Position numbers and translations under genes: made by a program
Shown: in pieces, positions 1 through 5,740 of the stretch
Position numbering within the stretch: position 1 is the stretch's first letter
Layout of the letters: each line of letters opens with the position of its first letter
Notes under the pieces: model-generated
Databases searched by the model: none
What the model was told of the DNA's origin: nothing
The model's input: the letters and a program-made list of their open reading frames with translations, nothing else
Origin: JAGOSA01 sp039795715
Lineage (GTDB): Bacteria; Patescibacteriota; Minisyncoccia; Phycocordibacterales; UBA9973
Length of the DNA: 9,209 bases
Direction of reading: 5' to 3'
NCBI GenBank assembly: GCA_039795715.1
Contig: JBDKLD010000027.1
Location: forward strand, 1 to 9,209

Positions 1-46
1 GAGGTTTGTGGAACCTTCGATTCGGGTTCGATTCCCGATAGGCTCC
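1..46 (+). tRNA. tRNA-His (GTG), 3' part; 5' half lies outside the window
   Basis: The window opens at the anticodon stem. Positions 1-5 (GAGGT) pair with 13-17 (ACCTT) around a seven-base loop TTGTGGA, which puts GTG at the anticodon, preceded by T33 and followed by G37. A four-base variable loop (18-21) leads to a T arm: TCGGG (22-26), loop TTCGATT (27-33), CCCGA (34-38). The 3' acceptor strand is TAGGCTC (39-45) and the discriminator is C (46). C73 is a hallmark of bacterial tRNA-His, where it pairs with the extra G at -1, so the identity is supported twice. The next bases are CAT, so a complete 3' CCA is not encoded and would have to be added after transcription. The D arm and 5' acceptor strand cannot be checked. 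Confidence 0.88.
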
Positions 47-55
47 CATTTTCTT

Positions 56-89
56 AAATAAAAAGTCGGCTTCGGCCGGCTTTTTATTT
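56..89 (+). terminator. Intrinsic terminator after tRNA-His
   Basis: AAAAAG (60-65) plus TCGGC (66-70) pairs with GCCGG (75-79) plus CTTTTT (80-85) around a TTCG tetraloop (71-74), with one T-G wobble. The A/T pairing extends outward to 56-59/86-89, giving about 15 paired positions. The run of T after the GC core makes a classic Rho-independent terminator for the tRNA. The matching A run on the left means it could also work on the opposite strand. Confidence 0.9.
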
Positions 90-105
90 GTTGAAAATGG
101 AGAGT

Positions 106-130
106 GCCGGAAAGGCGTAGCCTGATCGGC
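106..130 (+). other. Two-part hairpin upstream of the prenyl synthase
   Basis: GCCG (106-109) pairs with CGGC (127-130), and inside it AGGC (113-116) pairs with GCCT (120-123) around a GTA loop. The two stems are separated by a symmetric 3x3 internal loop. No T run follows, so it is not a normal terminator. It lies in the 120-base gap between the tRNA terminator and the prenyl synthase start. It could be a leader structure if transcription starts before it, or chance pairing in a GC-richer patch. I see no clear promoter in this gap. Confidence 0.3.
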
Positions 131-209
131 CTCCCCAATCGCTACTTAATATACCTTCGTTTTATCTTTTATTTATCACGCCTTCATCTCAGTACTGTAG
201 GCTAGGTAC

Positions 210-1202
210 ATGAAAGAATTGGTGGAATTCAAAAAATATTTTGATGCACATTTCATTTCGTATTTACGAAAGTGTATTGATCGAGTGCTTATCCACCATC
301 CAGATTTCGGGCCAGTGGGGGAACACCTCGTAACGTTGGCGCGTGGGGGCAAGCGACTTCGACCTTTTGTGCTTGATCTGGCGTACAGGTCTAGTGGTGG
401 CAATAATCCATTGGCCATTTTACCTGCGCTTTTTGCGCTAGAACTTTTTCAGTTATTTGCTCTAATTCACGACGACATTATCGACAATGGCTCGCTTCGC
501 CATGGAGTTGAAACTATGCATATTCGATTTGATAGCAAGCAAGCGATTCTCGTTGGCGACCATTGCCTTGCCTGGGCGACGAGGGCAATTGCGCTTGCTG
601 AACAAACGACGCAAAAAGAAATGACGATATTCATGCGCCTGGTCGATGAAACAATTACCGGACAGTTGATTGATGTTTCGCTCATTAAAAAACAGAATAT
701 TGATGAATGTTTACTCGATACTTCTATCGAATTAAAAACAGCTCGGTACACTTTTATCTATCCAGCTTTGCTCGGGCTTTCATATGCGGGCGAGGATTTT
801 GAAATAGAAAAATACAAGCTACTCGGTCACCATCTTGGCCATGCGTTTCAACGCCAAGATGATTTGTCCGACATTGTGTCGCACCAAGCCGATCTCGGCA
901 AGAAACTCGGTTCTGATATTTCCGAAAATAAGCCTACGCACCTTGCGCACTACTTTGAGACACACGCTACGGCAAGCCAGAAGTCGATTTTTTCTGTGTA
1001 CCGTGGCTCTCCACTCGATGACAATGACATCATTCGTGTGCGTGAATTACTGGAACTTTCTGGAGCAATTGAAAATGAACGTAAGGCGATTGAGGTAAGA
1101 TTAAAAAAAGCCATGGAAATACTTGAGAATATTTCTATGGCAGAAACTTGCAAGAAGACATGGCTTTCACTTGTTGCCTATATGCAAAACAAAAATCAAT
1201 AA
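210..1202 (+). CDS. Short-chain trans-isoprenyl diphosphate synthase (probable GGPP or FPP synthase)
   Basis: The 330-residue cytosolic enzyme is full length for the family. It should condense isopentenyl diphosphate with an allylic diphosphate to make C15 or C20 trans-prenyl diphosphate. Visible motifs are GGKRLRP (46-52, IPP binding), the first Asp-rich motif DDIID (88-92), GQLID (151-155), KTARYT (176-181), the second Asp-rich motif FQRQDDLSD (213-221), and GKKLGSD...K.T (230-243). The first motif is the short DDxxD form without the two-residue insert usual in bacterial FPP synthases. Phe83 sits five residues before it, as in archaeal-type (type I) GGPP synthases, so C20 is favoured but not proven. 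After the motif the usual RRG is RHG (97-99), an atypical change beside the diphosphate site. ATG 210 is the only start, because an in-frame TAG lies at 198-200; the ribosome site is weak (TAGG). The gene ends tail to tail with the terpene cyclase, suggesting it supplies its substrate. Confidence 0.92.
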   Translation: MKELVEFKKYFDAHFISYLRKCIDRVLIHHPDFGPVGEHLVTLARGGKRLRPFVLDLAYRSSGGNNPLAILPALFALELFQLFALIHDDIIDNGSLRHGVETMHIRFDSKQAILVGDHCLAWATRAIALAEQTTQKEMTIFMRLVDETITGQLIDVSLIKKQNIDECLLDTSIELKTARYTFIYPALLGLSYAGEDFEIEKYKLLGHHLGHAFQRQDDLSDIVSHQADLGKKLGSDISENKPTHLAHYFETHATASQKSIFSVYRGSPLDDNDIIRVRELLELSGAIENERKAIEVRLKKAMEILENISMAETCKKTWLSLVAYMQNKNQ

Positions 1203-3154
1203 GTTTTGAGAAATGCCAACGCATTTTCGCGTTCTTTTTGAGTAGCTTCGATCATATTTCGTAAAGAGGTAATAAGTGCTTGAAAATACTCAACATTTTC
1301 TAAGGACATTTTCCCAATACAATTTTCAGCTTTTACGAGGTGTACTTGTATTTCTTTGAGAAGATTTGGGAAAATAGTATTCCAAAATAATTCTAGAAAT
1401 GTAGTGCTGTCATTCGGCATTTGGTAGGTGTTTCTTTCTGGATATTTCTTGATAAATTCAACAAGCACGCAAGCGCCAATTTTCGTCATATGTCCATGGC
1501 TTAAATCCTCAATCAAGTCTTCGGCATCGTCGCTATCCTGTTTTGCAGTGAGAAAGTGGTGGAAAAAATCAACAAAATATTTCTGCAATCGCAGACGATC
1601 AGGCTCTGCGAGTGATTCGATTACACCGAGTGCTGAAATCACCATACCAAGAGATTTATTTTGAGTGGCAAACTTTTTTTCATTTGAAATATCTCCAATA
1701 GCATATGAATCGCGTACTTTGTGTAGGCGAAAATGTTGCTCACTGTAATACGCTATATCTGTTTGATTTAGTATGTTACCGACAAGTTGCAAGCTTTTTT
1801 CTGAGAAGTGAGAACTGTATACATAATTCATTTCCCGTAAACAGAAATTGGAAAACAGTATCTGTGCTTTTGTTTCGTTGCCATCTAAAACATCATCAAG
1901 CAATGAATAACCAACCCAGCCACAAAGATTGGCATAGGTCAATTTTGATAATTCTTCGGGGGTGCTACTGCTATGTTTTCCAAGAGATTGTTGGATAAAA
2001 TAGGGGAGTAGAAGCGAGTCACAAATCCAGCGGTGGTTGCGCATTTTGTGTGCCCAACATTTAGCAATAGTTCCAAAATCATCAGAGACTGATTTGGCTT
2101 TTGTTATGAAATTTTCGCAAGCAATTGTGAGTTCTTTGTTGAAACTACTAGCCTTGTCGTCCGCGTCGCGGTGAGTTTTCCTTGTCGTGTTTTCTTTGGT
2201 GGCCGTAAGATTGAGCGCCTCAATGCACATGCTCGTCGTCAGACAATCCGCCCCATGGTACCAAATATTTTCTGCGTCTTTTGATTCATGATAAAAAGCT
2301 TCTTTTTTCCAACGGCCTTTTTCTTGTGTTTTGATAATAAACAATATCGCTTTTGATGTTTTTGTAGTGTCGTCGCCAAAATAGTGGAGAGCGGACAGCG
2401 CAAGAGCGGTCATGAGTGGCGTTCCCCACGAACCGTTCTTGTGCTGGAGTTTCTTTATTTTTACAATAAACTCTTTCTGTTTCTTGCCTTGGTAGGCTCT
2501 CGAAATAAAGTAAAAAATTGTTATTGGCGAAAGATAGTATTTTGAAAATACATTGTTGTCGTCCAATATTTTTTCGAAATATTTTGTGAGTTTGTCCAAC
2601 TTGATACCAAGAAGTTTTAGCATGTAGCCGATGTTGGCGTTTACCGCAATATCACAATCATCCCAACGTCGGTCTTTCTTGTAGTTTGTGACCCAAGTAT
2701 TGTAGGGGCCACCAGGATTTCTCTCTGACGCAATTAGTGTGTGAACAAGTGAAGCTAGTAATTCTCCACCTATTGCCTCAGGTCGCCAAAGTTTTATTGA
2801 AGCAAAAGCCAGCGCTGTGTCGTCTAGGTCTGGAGGTAGTGTGTTGCGCAAAGGTTCTGATTTCTCCCAATAATTCCACGCACAATATGCGTTTTCTTTT
2901 TCAGATAAAAGGTAGTCGACTCCCTTGTTGGCAACTTTACGGATTGGTGTTGCCTCAACGAAGGAGCATTTTAATAATGATGAAAGGCTTAGGAGTATTA
3001 AAGATGTTGTAAATGGAGTCGGAGAAATATGTTCTTTGCCGTCTTCGGTAAATGATATTCCTTCAAATTTTCCGCGTACTCGCTGTTCGTTTTCAAGGTA
3101 TGTCCATCCTGATTGGATGCTGGTTCTGATTTTGTTTTTCAGGGATTTGTCCAT
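1196..3154 (-). CDS. Two-domain terpene synthase-like protein: N-terminal class II (DxDD) toroid, C-terminal class I (DDxxD) domain
   Basis: The product is 652 residues from ATG 3154, with no signal peptide or membrane helix. The N-terminal half (about 1-320) looks like a squalene-cyclase/prenyltransferase alpha-toroid. It has PPDLDDTALA (107-116), matching the class II acid motif DxDDTA, and QW-like repeats LQHKNGSW (236-243) and TQEKGRW (276-282). The C-terminal half (about 340-652) has a class I metal-binding motif LLDDVLDG (418-425). It also has a second acidic cluster, DLIEDLSHG (546-554), of the D-x-x-E-D-x-x-x-G type seen in phytoene/squalene synthase-like proteins. I infer protonation-initiated cyclisation followed by diphosphate ionisation, perhaps on GGPP from the convergent gene. 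The order recalls bifunctional diterpene synthases, but the N half seems too short for both the beta and gamma barrels. An in-frame start at 3280 exists, but it would lie over the kinase's conserved ATP-binding end, so 3154 is preferred. No clear ribosome site is visible; coupling to the kinase gene is likely. Confidence 0.8.
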   Translation of the reverse strand: MDKSLKNKIRTSIQSGWTYLENEQRVRGKFEGISFTEDGKEHISPTPFTTSLILLSLSSLLKCSFVEATPIRKVANKGVDYLLSEKENAYCAWNYWEKSEPLRNTLPPDLDDTALAFASIKLWRPEAIGGELLASLVHTLIASERNPGGPYNTWVTNYKKDRRWDDCDIAVNANIGYMLKLLGIKLDKLTKYFEKILDDNNVFSKYYLSPITIFYFISRAYQGKKQKEFIVKIKKLQHKNGSWGTPLMTALALSALHYFGDDTTKTSKAILFIIKTQEKGRWKKEAFYHESKDAENIWYHGADCLTTSMCIEALNLTATKENTTRKTHRDADDKASSFNKELTIACENFITKAKSVSDDFGTIAKCWAHKMRNHRWICDSLLLPYFIQQSLGKHSSSTPEELSKLTYANLCGWVGYSLLDDVLDGNETKAQILFSNFCLREMNYVYSSHFSEKSLQLVGNILNQTDIAYYSEQHFRLHKVRDSYAIGDISNEKKFATQNKSLGMVISALGVIESLAEPDRLRLQKYFVDFFHHFLTAKQDSDDAEDLIEDLSHGHMTKIGACVLVEFIKKYPERNTYQMPNDSTTFLELFWNTIFPNLLKEIQVHLVKAENCIGKMSLENVEYFQALITSLRNMIEATQKERENALAFLKTY

Positions 3155-4595
3155 TGTTTTGTTTGGGTAAAAGAATAGTAAAAGTTGCGCCATTTCCAAT
3201 TTCGCTCGCGCAAGAAATTGAGCCACCAAAATGTTCTTCAATAATATCTTTTGATGTGGAAAGTCCGATGCCAAGACCACTGTCTTTTGTTGAGAAGAAT
3301 GGATTGAATATTTTACCTGCCGTCTCGGGGTCTATTCCAGATCCATTGTCAGTAATACTACAGGCGACGTTATCAGCAGAATTCGTCAGCTGAATTACAA
3401 CAACATACTTGCGACTAGAATGTTTCTCTTGTACGCATGAGTCAATTGCATTACAAATCAGATTTGTGATTACTTGGTTGAACTTGAGCGGGTTGCCATG
3501 GTATGTAATGTTTTCTGGGTCATTAAAAGTGATTGCAACATTCGATTTCTCAGCTCTGTAATGTGTAAGCCTGATTGCGTCCTGGATTTCTTCATTGAGA
3601 ATAAAATGACACCGTAAGTCTTCGGATTTGATTTGTTTTCTAACTGCAGTCATTAGTTTTTCCATGCGTTGTGTTGCCTGAATTGCAGTTTCGAGAGAAG
3701 CTACAGCCTCGCTATTTTCTACGGAGCCTTTTTGTTTTTCCGAAAGTCTTGTGACAGAAAGTGAAACTGCGGTAAGTGGATTGAGTAAGTCATGGAATAT
3801 TCCGCTTGAGAGTTTGCCAAATTCAGCAAAACGATATAGTTCACGCATGCGTTCACGTTCAGATTCATACAGAGCTTTTGTCCGTGCCTCGACAAGAACT
3901 TCCAAATTGTCGCGCTCTTCCTTGAGTGCCAACTCTGAAGCACGAGCACGTACAAGCGATTTCTCCATTTCTTTGTTGGACATACGAGACAGGAGCGCAG
4001 TTAGCCCAATCATAATTCCGTAGCCGATAATGTCATGTATTTCAATTGCCTCCTTTTTCCAAGCCGGCAAGATTTGTGTCGCGTGCTCATGAAGACCAAA
4101 AACTAAGATGAGTAAACAAGAAATCAGGGCAATAACAAATCCAAACCTACTGCTGATGACAATGCTTGCAATCGTCACGACGAGCCCATACGCAAGTAGC
4201 CCCATCGGTAGGCTTGCACCCCAAGTGTAGCTTGTGTATGAGATAGAGCTGAGAAGAATGGCAATGAATATGTACCCGGCAATTCGGTGGTGTTTTTTCC
4301 GGACTGTCACATACAGTCCAATAAATAACAGTAATATTGTCGTGTAAATTGGAATTGGCACACCATGATATTTTTCTCCCAATTTTATATATTGAATTAC
4401 CAATCCTATTTCAAAAATTGCCGTAACAGCAGTAATAAAAAACAGGATTAACGTGAGTATTCGTTCGGCGCGTTTGTCGTCTTCTCGAACTGATTTTGGT
4501 TCCAGAAAATGAACATAGAAATAATGAGCACTTCTCACATACCACCCTTGGCAGGCAATGATAATTGATTTTGTGCTCTGTAGAAAAATACTCAT
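3093..4595 (-). CDS. Membrane sensor histidine kinase with six predicted helices
   Basis: The 500-residue sensor has about six hydrophobic segments (roughly 46-70, 82-98, 105-123, 129-148, 151-168 and 187-204) with short loops and no large extracellular domain. A helical linker rich in charged residues follows (about 205-255), likely a coiled coil. The kinase core has the H box FHDLLNPLTAV with phospho-acceptor His268, the N box NQVITNLICNAID (373-385), G1 DNGSGID (416-422), the F box FNPFFSTK (430-437) and G2 GLGIGLS (440-446). The H-x-x-x-N-P form resembles HPK4-type kinases. With no periplasmic domain, the ligand may be membrane-borne or lipophilic. The regulator lies upstream in the same direction, with a possible small peptide gene between. 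The last 20 or so residues are low-complexity, rich in Gln/Asn, and overlap the start of the cyclase gene. A weak AAAGAA precedes the ATG. The sensor half is not recognised as a known domain. Confidence 0.93.
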   Translation of the reverse strand: MSIFLQSTKSIIIACQGWYVRSAHYFYVHFLEPKSVREDDKRAERILTLILFFITAVTAIFEIGLVIQYIKLGEKYHGVPIPIYTTILLLFIGLYVTVRKKHHRIAGYIFIAILLSSISYTSYTWGASLPMGLLAYGLVVTIASIVISSRFGFVIALISCLLILVFGLHEHATQILPAWKKEAIEIHDIIGYGIMIGLTALLSRMSNKEMEKSLVRARASELALKEERDNLEVLVEARTKALYESERERMRELYRFAEFGKLSSGIFHDLLNPLTAVSLSVTRLSEKQKGSVENSEAVASLETAIQATQRMEKLMTAVRKQIKSEDLRCHFILNEEIQDAIRLTHYRAEKSNVAITFNDPENITYHGNPLKFNQVITNLICNAIDSCVQEKHSSRKYVVVIQLTNSADNVACSITDNGSGIDPETAGKIFNPFFSTKDSGLGIGLSTSKDIIEEHFGGSISCASEIGNGATFTILLPKQNNGQIPEKQNQNQHPIRMDIP

Positions 4596-4622
4596 TATTT
4601 CTTTATCTTAACACTACAGTAT

Positions 4623-4730
4623 TTAACTCCACCAAGGTTCGAATTCTCCGGCATTGAGCGAGAGATTTCTCACAGCTTCTTCATTGCGTACTTCTTTCGA
4701 CGATAGGATTTTTTCTATGATTTTAGCCAT
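4623..4730 (-). CDS. Possible small peptide of 35 residues with a C-terminal Trp-Trp
   Basis: An ATG frame of 35 codons ends in TAA 27 bases before the kinase start. It begins MAKIIEKILSSKEV, a likely amphipathic Lys/Glu helix, and ends LSLNAGEFEPWWS. It has no hydrophobic signal sequence and no recognisable family. In its favour are its place between regulator and kinase genes on the same strand, and its GC content: I count about 41% here against about 30% in the 105-base gap on its upstream side (4731-4835), in which I see nothing else. Against it are its shortness, the lack of a Shine-Dalgarno (bases before the ATG read CCTTATTCTAT), and the fair chance of a frame this long by accident. 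If real it could be a signal or modified-peptide precursor, or a small partner of the kinase. Function is unknown. Confidence 0.42.
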   Translation of the reverse strand: MAKIIEKILSSKEVRNEEAVRNLSLNAGEFEPWWS

Positions 4731-4835
4731 ATAGAATAAGGATTAATTACTAAGAAAGCAAATGCATCGACTACTTACCTTGCTTCATTTTTAGTATCTC
4801 AGATCGACATGAAGCCATGATAAATTTTTCTTAAA

Positions 4836-5504
4836 TTATTTTGCCTCGAGCATGTATCCACGACCTGGAATAGTGTGAATAAGTTCGGTTTTTCCGCGTC
4901 GAATTTTTTTTCTAATATTGAAAATATGGGCTTCAATTGTATTTGAAAATGGATCACTTTCCATATTCCAAACATGTTCCATGATCGTCCCGCGCGATAC
5001 AATGCGCCCTTCATTTCGTGCTAAATATTCGAGCAAAGAATACTCTTTTCTGGTGAGATAAATTTCTTTATCACCGCGAGTAACACGCTGTCGATTGGCA
5101 TCAATTGTAATATTCTTGATCCGCAAAATAGGGGATTCAATAATTTTTGGTCGACGCAAGAGCGCATTGATTCTGGTGATAATTTCTTCGAATGAAAATG
5201 GTTTTGTCACATAATCGTCGGCGCCATGGTTCAAAAGCGTCACTTTGTCAGCGATTTCACTTCGAACAGTAATCATCAGAATTGGTATTGTTTTGCCACT
5301 TTCACGTATTTCATGGCAAATACGCAGGCCGTCTTTGCCTGGGAGCATATAATCCAGAATGACTATGTCGTACTCATTTGTCCGAGCTAGAAATGATCCA
5401 AGTACTCCGTCATCAACCGCATCGACGGCAAAACAAGCCGATTTTAAGTATGACGTAAGCAATTTGCTAATATCCTGGTCGTCTTCAATAATTAATATTC
5501 TCAT
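4836..5504 (-). CDS. OmpR/PhoB-family response regulator
   Basis: The 222-residue DNA-binding regulator is complete. The receiver domain (1-115) has the acidic pocket IIEDD (5-9), phospho-acceptor Asp51 in VILDYMLPGKDG, Thr79 and the Lys101-Pro102 pair. The winged-helix domain (about 125-222) has LTRKEYSLLEYL (150-161), a recognition helix around SNTIEAHIFNIRKKI (187-201) and the wing TIPGRGYML (211-219). Length and architecture are standard. It is the first gene of a leftward group that continues with a possible small peptide, the membrane kinase and the terpene cyclase, so it is the natural partner of that kinase. Its targets may include its own promoter or the divergent gene to the right, since the shared intergenic region carries inverted repeats. 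A near-consensus TATAAT lies only eight bases before the ATG, implying a leaderless message. Confidence 0.95.
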   Translation of the reverse strand: MRILIIEDDQDISKLLTSYLKSACFAVDAVDDGVLGSFLARTNEYDIVILDYMLPGKDGLRICHEIRESGKTIPILMITVRSEIADKVTLLNHGADDYVTKPFSFEEIITRINALLRRPKIIESPILRIKNITIDANRQRVTRGDKEIYLTRKEYSLLEYLARNEGRIVSRGTIMEHVWNMESDPFSNTIEAHIFNIRKKIRRGKTELIHTIPGRGYMLEAK

Positions 5505-5512
5505 ATTTTCGA

Positions 5513-5540
5513 ATTATAAATCCCCAAAAATTCAGGTAAA
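5513..5540 (-). promoter_or_regulatory. Promoter of the response-regulator operon, probably leaderless
   Basis: On the - strand, TTTACC (5540-5535; four of six to TTGACA) is followed after 16 bases by a perfect TATAAT (5518-5513). Transcription should begin about seven bases further on, at or within a base or two of the regulator ATG at 5504. No ribosome site lies between, so the message is probably leaderless. Confidence 0.6.
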
Positions 5541-5554
5541 CGGTGCCATGGGGA
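5521..5554. repeat. Inverted repeat spanning the -35 of the regulator promoter
   Basis: TCCCCA (5521-5526) and TGGGGA (5549-5554) form a six-base inverted repeat with 22 bases between, enclosing the -35 hexamer at 5535-5540. The position suits an operator for a dimeric protein, possibly autoregulation. The arms are short, so chance is possible. Confidence 0.3.
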
Positions 5555-5636
5555 AAAGAATTTAGAAAACCTTCATAAATTCTTTATTTTGGTGATTTTT
5601 TTACTAAAATTAACGATTTTTTGAGTAAAAAAAGCT

Positions 5637-5651
5637 AGAGGAGAGGAATTG
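5637..5651 (+). promoter_or_regulatory. Strong Shine-Dalgarno-like sequence before an in-frame TTG
   Basis: AGAGGAGAGG (5637-5646) is the best Shine-Dalgarno match in the window. It lies two to five bases before a TTG (5649) that is in frame with the long secreted protein starting at ATG 5727. There is no stop between them. Use of this TTG would add 26 residues in front of a normal-looking signal peptide. It may be an alternative start, the start of a leader, or a purine run by chance. Confidence 0.3.
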
Positions 5652-5675
5652 TCCACAGGTTGCCCTTTTTTAACC

Positions 5676-5740
5676 CGTAAAAATGCCAAAATATGTTACA
5701 ATTACAATGTTATTTCAAGAAAGTACATGACATTTTTACG
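5676..5740. repeat. Perfect 10-bp inverted repeat flanking the promoter and start codon
   Basis: CGTAAAAATG (5676-5685) and CATTTTTACG (5731-5740) are exact reverse complements separated by 45 bases. The left arm precedes the -10 element and the right arm covers codons 2-5 of the large gene. In DNA it could bind a dimeric regulator at two half sites. In a longer transcript it could pair and affect access to the start codon. Confidence 0.55.
5694..5708 (+). promoter_or_regulatory. Extended -10 promoter for the large secreted protein
   Basis: TGTTACAAT (5694-5702) is an extended -10 element (TG-N-TACAAT). It overlaps a tandem pair TTACAA-TTACAA (5696-5707), so a second TACAAT lies at 5703-5708. 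No convincing -35 sits at the right distance, as can be the case with extended -10 promoters. Transcription from here would start near 5709 and give a leader of about 18 bases. Confidence 0.45.

Noticed and set aside
147..152. TAATAT as the -10 of the prenyl synthase promoter
   Set aside because: No -35-like hexamer lies 16-18 bases before it and there is no TG extension, so the promoter of this gene remains unassigned.
1196..1202. Terminator between the convergent prenyl synthase and cyclase genes
   Set aside because: The genes overlap tail to tail by 7 bp, and no hairpin with a T run is visible at the junction on either strand.
3155..3280. Longer start for the terpene cyclase, adding 42 residues
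   Set aside because: This stretch overlaps the kinase G2 box and final conserved strand in another frame. It has no ribosome site, and its residues do not look like the start of a cyclase toroid.
1196..4595. UGA recoding as in Gracilibacteria/Absconditabacteria
   Set aside because: UGA ends both the cyclase and the kinase at sensible places, and no gene has an in-frame UGA.
4771..4818. 15-codon frame on the - strand between the regulator and the small peptide
   Set aside because: Too short, no ribosome site and no motif; it is well within chance.
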